Part shown: positions 33,861 through 42,117 of the stretch, one piece after another
Numbering within the stretch: position 1 is the first letter of the stretch
How the letters are laid out: every line of letters begins with the position of its first letter
Assembly: GCF_900142275.1 (NCBI RefSeq)
Contig: NZ_FRAI01000005.1
Location: 186,001 to 250,000, forward strand
Length of the DNA stretch: 64,000 bases
Reading direction: 5' to 3'
Source: Anaerobranca californiensis DSM 14826
GTDB lineage: Bacteria > Bacillota > Proteinivoracia > Proteinivoracales > Proteinivoracaceae
The notes under the pieces: model-generated
The model's database searches: none
Seen by the model: only the letters and a program-made list of their open reading frames with translations
What the model was told of the DNA's origin: nothing
Made by a program: the position numbers and the translations under genes

Positions 33861-34902
33861 AAAAATCACCACTATATTCTAAAATTAACTTCTGGAAATG
33901 ATTATAATCTAAAGTTACAACTTTAAAACCCTGTTCACCTATAGCTACAAATTGAAGGTTTTCCCCTTTAACTTTTTTATCTGTCAATACTTTATTTAAT
34001 AAATAATGATAATTAGTAAGCTCAAACCCTCTGACTACCTTTAATAATTTATCGATTAAAAGTTTCTTTTTAAGATATGAGTTTTTATTTAAAATTTGTA
34101 ATTTATAGGAAAGATGTAAAGCAAAATCTAATCCAATTAAAACACTGAGACCATGATTTAGATAATCAGGTGGTTGATTTTCTATTAAGTGACCTAAGGT
34201 ATGCCCTAAATTTAAGGCTATCCTCTGGCCTTTAGTATCCATAATATCCCCTTTTACATATTTTTCTTTAATTTTTATTGATTTGTCAATCATTTTTTCT
34301 AATATTACTAAATCTTTTACTAAAACTAAATCTAAATTTTCAATTAGCCAATCAAAAAATTCCTGCTCCAATAAAGCGTATTTAGCAACTTCCCCTAATC
34401 CTCCGTAAAAATCACCTTCTTCCAAAGATTTTAAAACTTGGGGATCCACAAAGATTCCTTTAGGGAGGTAAAAAGAACCTAGTTGATTTTTAAAGCCATA
34501 AAAATTTAATGCCGTTTTACCACCAATAGCACTATCCACTTGAGCAATAAGGGTTGTAGGGAAATTATAAAAGTCTATTCCCCTTTTATAAATACTGCTG
34601 AAAAAAGCTGCTAAATCCCCTACAGCTCCACCACCTATAGCTAAAAGACAATCATAACGGGTTAAATTAAATTCTAAAGCTTTCTTTGTTAATTCTTCAA
34701 TGGTTGATAAATTTTTCTCATTTTCAGGGTGGAATATCAAAAATTTTTGATGGTTAGTACCCTGTAAAATTTTTGCTAAATACTGAGGATAAAGATTCGT
34801 AATTTTACTATCTACCACTACCAATATCTTATGATACTTATTTTTATAATCCTGAAAATTTAACCAACTATTTTTACCGATTACCACATCTACTTTATCC
34901 AT
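33853..34902 (-). CDS. aroB: 3-dehydroquinate synthase
   Basis: Second step of the shikimate pathway; an NAD- and metal-dependent cyclase. Motifs are the GGGAVGDLAAFFSSIYKRGI nucleotide/Rossmann segment, PTTLIAQVDSAIGGKTALN, and the metal ligands in GEVAKYALL, LGHTLGH and YLNHGLSVLIG. ATG 34902 has GAGGAG upstream, giving 349 residues. Overlaps both aroC and aroA ends slightly, so the three shikimate genes are translationally linked. Confidence 0.96.
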   Translation of the reverse strand: MDKVDVVIGKNSWLNFQDYKNKYHKILVVVDSKITNLYPQYLAKILQGTNHQKFLIFHPENEKNLSTIEELTKKALEFNLTRYDCLLAIGGGAVGDLAAFFSSIYKRGIDFYNFPTTLIAQVDSAIGGKTALNFYGFKNQLGSFYLPKGIFVDPQVLKSLEEGDFYGGLGEVAKYALLEQEFFDWLIENLDLVLVKDLVILEKMIDKSIKIKEKYVKGDIMDTKGQRIALNLGHTLGHLIENQPPDYLNHGLSVLIGLDFALHLSYKLQILNKNSYLKKKLLIDKLLKVVRGFELTNYHYLLNKVLTDKKVKGENLQFVAIGEQGFKVVTLDYNHFQKLILEYSGDFYD

Positions 34903-36025
34903 AAAAAAACTCCTCAATTCTCTTTCGATAAATATAGTAACTTTTTAAAGTATCCTGGAGATGATCTCCACCAAATTTTAAGTGAAACTGTTGAGCAATA
35001 ACGAAAGCCACAACATTTTTTATAACAACAGATGCCGCCGGTACAACAGTTACATCACTTCTTTGATAGTCAGTCTTGGATTTTTCTTTATTCTTTAAAT
35101 TTATGGTATCCATTCCTTTTAATAATGTGGGGATTGGTTTGATAGCAGATCTAATAACTATTTTTTCACCATTTGACATACCACCTTCTATCCCACCTGC
35201 ATTATTTTTAGGTCGCTTTATACCTTGATCTAATACAATAGGATCATGGAACTCACTACCTAATAGTTTAGTTCCTGAAAAACCTAGCCCAAACTCCACA
35301 CCTTTAACGGAAGGAATAGCCATTATTTCTCCAGCTAATAATCCATCTAATTTCAAATCATGTTGAATATAGCTACCTAACCCTGGTGGCAAGCCCTCTA
35401 TCACCGTTTCTACTACACCACCTAAAGAATCTCCATCCCTTTTAACCCTATCTACCAAACGGATTAGCTCTTCATCCCTTTCTTTATCAAGGGTGTAAAA
35501 TTGGGATTGATATATTTCAGTATAATCATCGGTTTTGGGGGGAATTTTAACGGGCCCTATAGATAGAACAAAGGAATGTATTTTGATATTAAAATAACTT
35601 AAAAATTGCTGACAAATACTGCCAACTGCAACCCTGACCGCCGTCTCTCTGGCACTTGCCCTTTCTAAAACATTTCTACAATCACTAAAATTATACTTTA
35701 ATACCCCCGGCAAATCTCCGTGACCAGGTCTAGGTGTATAATATTCCAATCCTTGTTGATGATATTTATCTTTATAGTTTTGCCAATCATTATTGGGTAT
35801 AAAGAGAGATATAGGGCTACCTATACTATAGCCCATTCTAACACCTGAAATTATCTCTACCCGGTCCTTTTCAATCTTCATTCTGTCACCTCTACCATAA
35901 CCACCTTGCCTTAGAGATAATTCCAAGTTAATTAAATTTTCATCTATTAAAACCCCTGCAGGAATTCCTTCTAATATAGCTACAAGTCCTTTATTATGGG
36001 ATTCCCCTGCTGTAAGATAACGCAT
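34895..36025 (-). CDS. aroC: Chorismate synthase
   Basis: Last step of the shikimate pathway, a reduced-flavin-dependent elimination. The TAGESHNKGLVAILEGIPAG opening, RPGHGDLPGVLKY, ERASARETAVRVAVG, and GGIEGGMSNGEKI motifs are intact. ATG 36025 (376 residues) has AGAGGTGA upstream; the GTG before it lies within the ribosome binding site. It follows two nucleoside-recognition genes without gap. Confidence 0.97.
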   Translation of the reverse strand: MRYLTAGESHNKGLVAILEGIPAGVLIDENLINLELSLRQGGYGRGDRMKIEKDRVEIISGVRMGYSIGSPISLFIPNNDWQNYKDKYHQQGLEYYTPRPGHGDLPGVLKYNFSDCRNVLERASARETAVRVAVGSICQQFLSYFNIKIHSFVLSIGPVKIPPKTDDYTEIYQSQFYTLDKERDEELIRLVDRVKRDGDSLGGVVETVIEGLPPGLGSYIQHDLKLDGLLAGEIMAIPSVKGVEFGLGFSGTKLLGSEFHDPIVLDQGIKRPKNNAGGIEGGMSNGEKIVIRSAIKPIPTLLKGMDTINLKNKEKSKTDYQRSDVTVVPAASVVIKNVVAFVIAQQFHLKFGGDHLQDTLKSYYIYRKRIEEFFYG

Positions 36026-36030
36026 TTTTT

Positions 36031-36474
36031 TCACCTCTGATAACTTACAGATATAAATTTGGTATAAAAGATAGTTGCTATAATAGCAGATAAAACCCTT
36101 ACTGTTAACACAATTATAGCATTTGCTCCTACCCCTGCAAATATCACTGTTTCTTCAATCAAGGCGTGACTTATTCCTACAAGTATAAGAATTTTTGTTA
36201 AATCAATAGTTGAAAAACCCTTTTCTTTCCCAACAGTTATAATTACACCGGCTCCATAAGTTAAACCTATTAAAAAGCCTACCGAAACTGGCAAAATAGC
36301 ATCTTGGGGAAGTTTTAACAATTTCATTAAAGGAGAAAAAAACTTCCCTATTTTATCTATTACCCCATATTCTTTTAAAAATTCTATAATGATAAGTAAA
36401 GGAAAGATTATTAAAGCTAATTGGAAAAGGGAACTTAAGGAACTTAAAAAGCTAGTAAACAAATCTTCAATCAT
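36031..36474 (-). CDS. Nucleoside recognition (Gate) domain membrane protein, second of pair
   Basis: 147 residues with four or five hydrophobic helices, belonging to the Gate/nucleoside-recognition superfamily by eye: GVIDKIGKFFSPLMKLLKLP and then VGFLIGLTYGAG, SHALIEETVIFAG. It is half-size relative to SpmA/SpmB-type proteins and similar in plan to the adjacent 139-residue protein, so the two may form a heterodimer in the membrane. The substrate is unknown. Located between the first such gene and aroC. Confidence 0.8.
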   Translation of the reverse strand: MIEDLFTSFLSSLSSLFQLALIIFPLLIIIEFLKEYGVIDKIGKFFSPLMKLLKLPQDAILPVSVGFLIGLTYGAGVIITVGKEKGFSTIDLTKILILVGISHALIEETVIFAGVGANAIIVLTVRVLSAIIATIFYTKFISVSYQR

Positions 36475-36485
36475 CTAAATTCCTC

Positions 36486-36905
36486 CTAAAGTATAATTCC
36501 TAAAAGGATTCCCACAATAACAGACATGGTTAACCTAGCAAAAAGTACAATCCAGCTTTGGGAACCTACTTTTTTAGCTATTACCGTTTCACTTAATATA
36601 CTATGACATATAGCTAACATTGAAGATAAGATAGTTATTTCTTTAACCGTTAAATCTAGAGATAACATGGCACCTACAGCACCATATATTGTAGTTAAAT
36701 TACCGATAATCAACACTAAAGCCCCTTCACCGGGTAAATTAAATATAGCCATTGCCGGTTGTAAAAAATTAGAAAAATGTTGTAGTAGCCCAGTTTTTTC
36801 TAAAAAATTAACCAAGGTGATAACCGGAATAATCACCTTGGCTAATTCCCACATTACTACGGTGCCATTCTTACCACCGTTAACAATTACTTTACCTATA
36901 TTCAT
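36486..36905 (-). CDS. Nucleoside recognition (Gate) domain membrane protein, first of pair
   Basis: 139 residues with three to four hydrophobic helices. Family features are the TGLLQHFSNFLQPAMAIFNLPGEGALVL stretch (in part), NLTTIYGAVGAM, and CHSILSETVIAKKVG. Its start overlaps the 3' end of divIVA by 14 bases, with GGAG upstream. It pairs with the downstream Gate gene. The family is reported as transporter-like; here there is no direct hint of substrate. Such gene pairs occur in several clostridia near divIVA. Confidence 0.78.
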   Translation of the reverse strand: MNIGKVIVNGGKNGTVVMWELAKVIIPVITLVNFLEKTGLLQHFSNFLQPAMAIFNLPGEGALVLIIGNLTTIYGAVGAMLSLDLTVKEITILSSMLAICHSILSETVIAKKVGSQSWIVLFARLTMSVIVGILLGIIL

Positions 36906-37371
36906 TTAATTTTTTCTCCAAGTCTGTCCAATCATCAGATGTCAACATTTCTAACTGGGCTTCTAATAGGGCTTTAAATCTAGTTCTGCAAACATGTACC
37001 TGCTTAGCCATTTCTTCCATTTCATTATGTATTTTTCTTGCTTTTAGTATCGCTTCATCAATAATTTTTTTAGCTTCCCGCTCCGCTTCTCTCCTGATAA
37101 GTTCTGCTTCTCTACTAGCATTTTGTTTCACTTCCTCAGCTGTTTCTTGTGCTACAACGATGGCATTATGTAATGTTTCTTCAATTTTTGAATAATGTTC
37201 TAACTTTTGAGTTAATCCTTTAATTTTTTCATTTAAATCTTGATTCTCTTTGATGAGTTTTTCATAATCTCTGACGATTTTATCTAAAAACTCATTTACT
37301 TCATCTTCATTATATCCTCTAAAAGAACGGGAAAATTCTTTATTATGGATATCTAAAGGGGTTAATGGCAT
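36892..37371 (-). CDS. divIVA: DivIVA cell-division/pole-organising protein
   Basis: Curvature-sensing coiled-coil protein at the septum and poles. The N-terminal lipid-binding domain LTPLDIHNKEFSRSFRGYNEDEVNEFLD is the family signature (shortened here), then long heptad-rich coiled coil from about 30 to 130. Length 159 is within range. It follows ylmH, the normal ylm-divIVA order. ileS does not follow, unlike in Bacillus. Confidence 0.95.
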   Translation of the reverse strand: MPLTPLDIHNKEFSRSFRGYNEDEVNEFLDKIVRDYEKLIKENQDLNEKIKGLTQKLEHYSKIEETLHNAIVVAQETAEEVKQNASREAELIRREAEREAKKIIDEAILKARKIHNEMEEMAKQVHVCRTRFKALLEAQLEMLTSDDWTDLEKKLNEYR

Positions 37372-37476
37372 ACCTACACCTCCAAATTTAATCTAATAAT
37401 ATCAAATAAATAAAAAAATTATCTAAAATAATTATTCGACTTAAATTTTATAAATCCTTTTCCTTCTAGAAAAAAA

Positions 37477-38259
37477 TTATAAATATTTTTTTATCTTTAA
37501 ATGAATCCTATTTTTCTTAGTTAAATTTCCTACTTGGGCTATTTCAATCCGCCCCCTACCTCTAATTGATATAATCTCCCCTTCTTTTACTGTATAAGAT
37601 GGGTTATTTACTATTTTATAGGAAACTTTAACTTTTTCTCCTTTGATTAATGCTACGACTTTAGTTCTAGATATACCAAAACCTAAACTAGCTACCGCAT
37701 CTAACCTTAATGAAGCCACTGTTCCAGTGATTTCCTTTGCTTTACCTTCTGTAATCTTTAATTCATGGGGATATATTTCTTTAACTTGGACTGTTACATT
37801 TTTTACTTTTGTTAGATTAGCAAGTATAAATGGAGCTATATCTTGACTTACAATTACTTGACAACCTTCTTCAAAAACAATGATATCACCTATTTTCTCC
37901 CTTTTAAGTCCTAACCCTAAAATAGCTCCTAAATAATCTCGATGATTGCATTTTTCTAACCCTGAACCCGTTATTTCTAAATAGGCTATTTCTCCTTCAA
38001 TATCTTCAGCCTTTAGAAAATCAGGATAAAAAATGATTTTCTTTCTTTCACTTTCTGGATATCCTCCTTCAAGGATATACCTTACACCAAAGATATCCTT
38101 TGTAGCTTTAGTTATAATTTCCTGTTGATAAGGGTCAAGGAAATTTGTTTCTTTTACTATATTTTTATCAGCAGCCATTTGTGCACAGTCAAGGCCGTGG
38201 GCAACAGCTATCTTGTCCACATCATTATCAAGTAAATTTAAAATCTTTTCTCTGTCCAT
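37477..38259 (-). CDS. ylmH: YlmH family RNA-binding protein (S4 domain)
   Basis: YlmH-type RNA-binding protein. The C-terminal S4 domain begins near LRLDAVASLGFGISRTK and continues to SIRGRGRIEI. The N-terminal two-thirds is the YlmH-specific part, with the DHRDYLGAILGLGLKREKIGDI motif. Length 260 is standard. It starts one base after the yggT stop region with AGGAGG upstream. Work in Bacillus links YlmH to 50S-associated rescue; its role here is inferred. Confidence 0.94.
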   Translation of the reverse strand: MDREKILNLLDNDVDKIAVAHGLDCAQMAADKNIVKETNFLDPYQQEIITKATKDIFGVRYILEGGYPESERKKIIFYPDFLKAEDIEGEIAYLEITGSGLEKCNHRDYLGAILGLGLKREKIGDIIVFEEGCQVIVSQDIAPFILANLTKVKNVTVQVKEIYPHELKITEGKAKEITGTVASLRLDAVASLGFGISRTKVVALIKGEKVKVSYKIVNNPSYTVKEGEIISIRGRGRIEIAQVGNLTKKNRIHLKIKKYL

Positions 38260-38543
38260 TAGAATCCTCCTATACTACTTAAAATGCCAATTACAATCTG
38301 TCTAATAAAATTTAAAGCAATAAAACCTATGATTGGAGAAATATCTATATATGCTCCACCAGAACCTATTGGGGGTATTAAATTTCTAAAAGGCCTTAAA
38401 TAAAATTCAGTGATTTTATAAATGACACTTTTAAACTCATATAAAGTTCTATTTGTCGGGGATACAGGTATCCAAGAAAAAAGAATCCTAATAATCAACA
38501 ACCAATAAAATGCTTCAAAAAGTCTGTTTACTACTCCTATCAT
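38259..38543 (-). CDS. YggT family membrane protein (YlmG)
   Basis: 94-residue membrane protein with two hydrophobic segments and the family motif RILFSWIPVSP, then YLRPFRNLIPP, then YIDISPIIGFI. YggT proteins are associated with division and PLP-binding genes in many bacteria. Here it is between the PLP-binding protein and ylmH. sepF, which usually lies between them, is missing. Confidence 0.92.
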   Translation of the reverse strand: MIGVVNRLFEAFYWLLIIRILFSWIPVSPTNRTLYEFKSVIYKITEFYLRPFRNLIPPIGSGGAYIDISPIIGFIALNFIRQIVIGILSSIGGF

Positions 38544-38567
38544 CTCTCTATCTCCTTTTCCATTTAT

Positions 38568-39215
38568 TTATCTAAAGATTTCACTTCCTATCCTCACGAT
38601 AGTGGCTCCTTCTTCCACTGCTACTAAATAGTCATTGGACATCCCCATTGACAATTCCTTTAAATTATAAAAACCTTTATTTTGCAGCTCATCTCTCAAC
38701 ATTCGCAATTCTTTAAAAACATAGCGGACTTCTTCTGGATTTTCTGTAAAAGGAGCCATTGTCATTAAACCTCGAACATTAACACCTGGGAGTTTAGATA
38801 GAAATATCAAAAAATCCTCTACTTCGTTTTTATAAAGGCCTGATTTACTATCTTCTTTTGAAATATTAACTTGAACTAAACAATTAGTTATTATTTCCTT
38901 CCCTCTAGAATGTTTATCTATTTCTAAAGCGATTTTTTCTCTATGTAATGAATGGATTAAGGAAAAATTTCCTACTAGATCTTTAACTTTTCTAGATTGG
39001 ATGTTACCTATCATATGCCAACTACAGTTAGGAAAACTCTTATGTTTTTGTAAAAATCCTTCCACTCGATTTTCAGCAAAGGTTCTTATGCCATTTTTAT
39101 ATAGTTCTTCCATTTGTTCTAAAGTTGCCGTTTTTGATACTGGAAGGATAAGAACATTATTTTTTGTAAGCATTTTAATCTTTTGTTGTACTTTTAAATA
39201 GTTTTCCAATACCAT
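38568..39215 (-). CDS. YggS/PLP-homeostasis family protein (YlmE)
   Basis: Pyridoxal-phosphate-binding protein involved in vitamin B6 and amino acid balance; no known catalytic activity. The PLP-lysine motif LPVSKTATLEQM, then FAENRVEGFLQKH, WHMIGNIQSRK, and SMGMSNDYLVAVEEGATIVRIG are intact. ATG 39215 has AGGAGTGA upstream, giving 215 residues. The GTG three codons earlier lies in the ribosome binding site. Confidence 0.95.
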   Translation of the reverse strand: MVLENYLKVQQKIKMLTKNNVLILPVSKTATLEQMEELYKNGIRTFAENRVEGFLQKHKSFPNCSWHMIGNIQSRKVKDLVGNFSLIHSLHREKIALEIDKHSRGKEIITNCLVQVNISKEDSKSGLYKNEVEDFLIFLSKLPGVNVRGLMTMAPFTENPEEVRYVFKELRMLRDELQNKGFYNLKELSMGMSNDYLVAVEEGATIVRIGSEIFR

Positions 39216-39226
39216 TTTTTTCACTC

Positions 39227-40156
39227 CTAAAACTTAATCCATTGTCCTTCATTAACTATTTGGGGATTTAAAATAACTTGTTGATTATCCCTTAGTCCCA
39301 CAACCCAAATCTTTCCATTTTCTTCCTTTATTTTGGCGATTTCCCAAAATACTACTCTATTCCTTTGCAGAACATATACCCCAGTTTTACCTTCTTTTGT
39401 AACAATAGCACTTTGAGGTAAGGGGATACCTGTTATGGTATCTAAAATAAAAAACACATCGGAAAACCTTAAAGCTAAAAAATCATCTTTTAATTCATCG
39501 GAAAATAAGTGGATTAGATAATAATCACTTTGTTGTTCCATTCCCTTTATATCTACAAATAAAATTTGGCTTATCTCTTCATTACCTAAACGCACCCTTA
39601 CCCTTGATAAGCCATGGAGTAACTCACCATATTTCCTCTCTATTTTAACTATTATATCAGTTTGATAATTATTTACAATTTTTACTCCTTCATTACCTTG
39701 AGCTACTTCTTTATAATTTTGCTCTATATCTTTAAATACACTTAATACATTTTGGTTGTTAAACTCAAAACTTTCATAACCATCGATATTATAAACAATT
39801 AAACCAGCAATAGGGGCAACGTAATCACCAAAGAGATTTTGACCTTTTCTTACCCTTGTATTTGGTGGCAAAGATAATTGACTTTTACTAATACCTTTTA
39901 ATACCTTTTCTTCTCTAAGATAAAATCCTATACCCCAGATTCCTTGATCCATACTCTTAATCTCCACAACTTCAATTTCTAATAATTTTGCCGTGATATA
40001 ATCCCTTAAATTATTTGCCATATGACCAACGATAAAAAAGGCTAAAACACCAATTATTAAATAAAATATCCATTTTTTATAATTTAATTTACTCCCCTTT
40101 CCTTCAACACCCCCCTTTAATACCCTGAAATTTTTATTAGGGTACTTTTTAACCAT
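39227..40156 (-). CDS. HlyD-like membrane-anchored adaptor protein
   Basis: A basic cytoplasmic head (about 1-25) is followed by a single transmembrane helix (about 27-46) and a long extracytoplasmic part. Visible segments look like a biotinyl-lipoyl/HlyD fold: FYLREEKVLKG, VRKGQNLFGDYVAPIAGLIVYNIDGYE, and a later LPQSAIVTKEGKTGVYVLQRNRVVFWEI. Clostridia often have such a gene between nrdR and the ylm genes. No transporter partner is next to it. Start ATG 40156 with AGGGGGG upstream; function is not established. Confidence 0.78.
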   Translation of the reverse strand: MVKKYPNKNFRVLKGGVEGKGSKLNYKKWIFYLIIGVLAFFIVGHMANNLRDYITAKLLEIEVVEIKSMDQGIWGIGFYLREEKVLKGISKSQLSLPPNTRVRKGQNLFGDYVAPIAGLIVYNIDGYESFEFNNQNVLSVFKDIEQNYKEVAQGNEGVKIVNNYQTDIIVKIERKYGELLHGLSRVRVRLGNEEISQILFVDIKGMEQQSDYYLIHLFSDELKDDFLALRFSDVFFILDTITGIPLPQSAIVTKEGKTGVYVLQRNRVVFWEIAKIKEENGKIWVVGLRDNQQVILNPQIVNEGQWIKF

Positions 40157-40173
40157 ATCCAACCCCCCTACCA

Positions 40174-40617
40174 CTATAATTTAGAAAGTTCTTTTTTAAA
40201 AGTTTCAATATCTTTAAAGTCTTTATATACCGAAGCAAATCTTACATAAGCAATTTCATCTAGCTCCCTTAGTCTAGCTAAAACCATTTCTCCAATCTCT
40301 TTAGAGGTTATTTCGGCAACTAATCTATTAGCTAAATCTTTTTCTATGTTATCAACTAATTTCTCTAATTCAGTAAAAGAGATATTCCTTTTTTCCGTTG
40401 CCCTCGTTAATCCTCGAATAATTTTAGATCTATTAAAAAGCTCTTTTCTCCCATCTCTCTTTACAACTATTACCGGAGCTTCTTCAACTTTTTCAAAGGT
40501 TGTAAAACGTTTATTGCACTCTAAACATTCCCTCCTCCTTCTTATAACCGTTTTATCTTCATTAGGGCGGGAGTCTAAGACTTTAGTATCGCTATTTTGA
40601 CAAAATGGGCATCTCAT
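40174..40617 (-). CDS. nrdR: Transcriptional repressor NrdR
   Basis: Represses ribonucleotide reductase genes in response to nucleotide state. The zinc ribbon has CxxC pairs at Cys3/Cys6 and Cys31/Cys34 and the KVLDSRPNED motif; an ATP-cone domain follows (VVKRDGRKELFNRSKIIRGL). I use ATG 40617, directly after GGAGGTAAATCT, giving 147 residues, the family length. The 32-codon extension overlaps ylmC and is rejected. It lies downstream of the sigG-ylmC region. Confidence 0.95.
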   Translation of the reverse strand: MRCPFCQNSDTKVLDSRPNEDKTVIRRRRECLECNKRFTTFEKVEEAPVIVVKRDGRKELFNRSKIIRGLTRATEKRNISFTELEKLVDNIEKDLANRLVAEITSKEIGEMVLARLRELDEIAYVRFASVYKDFKDIETFKKELSKL

Positions 40618-40657
40618 AGATTTACCTCCATTTTCTAATTTTCTACAACTTATTATA

Positions 40658-40927
40658 TCACTTTTCCCCTTCAAATTTAAAGTCTTTTTCATTGTTAGGA
40701 CTAAGATCGACAATAATTACATCATGGCCTATTTTTATAATTTTGTTCCATGGTATGATGATATCTGGTTCATCATGAAAAAACCCTAAAAAACCCCGCT
40801 TTCCAGAAATTATTAAAGATTTTATCAGTCCTTTTTCTAAATCTATTTCTAAATCATCAAATTGACCTATTAACAACCCTTCATTAAAATTTAAAATTTC
40901 TTTATTTCTAAGATCAGATATCCTCAT
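40658..40927 (-). CDS. YlmC/YmxH family sporulation protein (PRC-barrel)
   Basis: 89 residues with a PRC-barrel fold: MRISDLRNKEILNFNEG, then GQFDDLEIDLEKGLIKSLII, then IIIPWNKIIKIGHDVIIVD. YlmC/YmxH genes follow sigG in many spore formers. AAGGGGGAGTGA precedes the ATG. The role is unknown; the tight sigG association suggests a sporulation link. Confidence 0.92.
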   Translation of the reverse strand: MRISDLRNKEILNFNEGLLIGQFDDLEIDLEKGLIKSLIISGKRGFLGFFHDEPDIIIPWNKIIKIGHDVIIVDLSPNNEKDFKFEGEK

Positions 40928-40995
40928 TTTATCACTCCCCCTTACGAAGATATATGCGGAAAATTTTAAACATAGAATTTAATTTAACTTCCTAA

Positions 40996-41025
40996 ATAAA
41001 AAGAAAATCCAGCCTAGAGGCTGGC
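40996..41025 (-). terminator. Terminator after the sigG-coupled small gene
   Basis: CCAGCC (41009-41014) and GGCTGG (41019-41024) form a hairpin followed on the minus strand by TTTTCTTTTT. It lies directly after the stop of the 50-residue gene, so sigG and that gene share one transcript end. Confidence 0.75.
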
Positions 41026-41178
41026 CTAAAAATTCTTTATTACATTTGTATAATTTTCCCTTAAATAAAGGTTATTTTGATTGTATGCTTCGATAGCATA
41101 ATCATCATGGACATCTAGCACAGGAGAATAGCAAAGAAAGTTAAAGATAATTATGATACAGCATAATACTTTCATCAT
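41026..41178 (-). CDS. Small secreted-like protein coupled to sigG (50 aa)
   Basis: The frame begins ATGATGAAA, with its ATG overlapping the sigG TGA stop (ATGA), a hallmark of translational coupling. AGGGATGA upstream can serve as ribosome binding site. The product MMKVLCCIIIIFNFLCYS is hydrophobic like a signal peptide or membrane anchor (residues 1-18), with three Cys, then a polar tail rich in Asp, Asn and Tyr (DVHDDYAIEAYNQNNLYLREN). It ends directly before a terminator. I recognise no family. The arrangement suggests forespore expression with sigG. Confidence 0.65.
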   Translation of the reverse strand: MMKVLCCIIIIFNFLCYSPVLDVHDDYAIEAYNQNNLYLRENYTNVIKNF

Positions 41179-41954
41179 TCATCCCTCACATATTTTTTTA
41201 AGTGATTTAAAGCTACCTTTTCTAACCTAGAAACTTGGGCTTGAGAAATTCCTATCTCTTCAGCAACTTCCATTTGAGTTTTTCCTTCAAAAAATCTTAG
41301 TGTTAATATTTTCTTTTCCCTTTCATTTAGCCTAGTAAGTGCTTCATTAATAGCTATTTCTTCTATCCAGTTACCATCCACTTCTTTATTATCTCTAATT
41401 TGATCCATAACAAAAATCGGTTCTCCTCCATCGTGGTAAATAGGTTCAAAAAGAGATACCGGTTCTTGAATGGCATCTAAAGCAAAAACCACTTCTTCCC
41501 TGTTTATATCGAGTTCTTTAGCAATTTCTGCTACCGTAGGTTCACGATCAAGTTTGTTTATTAAACCATCTCTAACTTGTAATGCTTTATAAGCAATATC
41601 CCTTAAAGATCTACTGACTCTAATAGGATTATTGTCCCTCAAATATCTCCTGATTTCCCCTATAATCATAGGGACTGCATAAGTAGAAAATTTAACATTT
41701 TGATTTAGATCAAAATTATCTATAGCTTTAATTAAACCAATACATCCCACTTGAAATAAATCATCTACACATTCCCCTCTATTATTAAATCTTTGAATTA
41801 CACTTAAGACTAACCGGAGGTTTCCATTGACTAATTTTTCCCTTGCTTGTTGATCCCCCTGTTGTAACCGGATAAATAATTCTTTCATCTCTGCATTTTT
41901 TAAGACAGGTAATTTGGCGGTATTTACTCCACAAATTTCTACTTTATTTATCAC
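41175..41954 (-). CDS. sigG: RNA polymerase sporulation sigma factor SigG
   Basis: Late forespore sigma factor. The N-terminal NKVEICGVNTAKLPVLKN is the SigG signature. Region 2 (FSTYAVPMIIGEIRRYLRD) and region 4 (EKKILTLRFFEGKTQMEVAEEIGISQAQVSRLE) are intact. Length 259 is standard. The GTG start has GGAGGG upstream. sigG is 160 bases after sigE with a terminator in between and a forespore-type promoter candidate (41981-42012), so it can be expressed on its own. Confidence 0.97.
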   Translation of the reverse strand: MINKVEICGVNTAKLPVLKNAEMKELFIRLQQGDQQAREKLVNGNLRLVLSVIQRFNNRGECVDDLFQVGCIGLIKAIDNFDLNQNVKFSTYAVPMIIGEIRRYLRDNNPIRVSRSLRDIAYKALQVRDGLINKLDREPTVAEIAKELDINREEVVFALDAIQEPVSLFEPIYHDGGEPIFVMDQIRDNKEVDGNWIEEIAINEALTRLNEREKKILTLRFFEGKTQMEVAEEIGISQAQVSRLEKVALNHLKKYVRDE

Positions 41955-41980
41955 GGCTAGCCCTCCTAAATTCTATTAAA

Positions 41981-42012
41981 TAAATTATTTCCTTGAATAA
42001 AATAAATATACA
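41981..42012 (-). promoter_or_regulatory. Candidate forespore (SigF/SigG) promoter for sigG
   Basis: On the minus strand GTATA (42007-42011) is followed after 14 bases by GGAAATAATTTA (41981-41992). This resembles the SigF pattern of GyATA then GGnnAnAnT, with a spacer one or two bases short of the usual one. SigF control of spoIIIG is known in Bacillus, which makes the match plausible. Confidence 0.4.
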
Positions 42013-42074
42013 AGTCATTTTTCTCTATCTATTTAATATTGTTACCAGAATTTCAATTAAAAAACATTTAATTT

Positions 42075-42108
42075 TAAAAAATATAATGGCAAGGAAAACC
42101 TTACCATT
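42075..42108 (-). terminator. Terminator after sigE
   Basis: AATGGTAAGG and CCTTGCCATT form a hairpin with a TTTT loop (one T-G pair), followed on the minus strand by ATATTTTTT. It separates sigE from sigG. Confidence 0.75.
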
Positions 42109-42117
42109 AAACATTAT

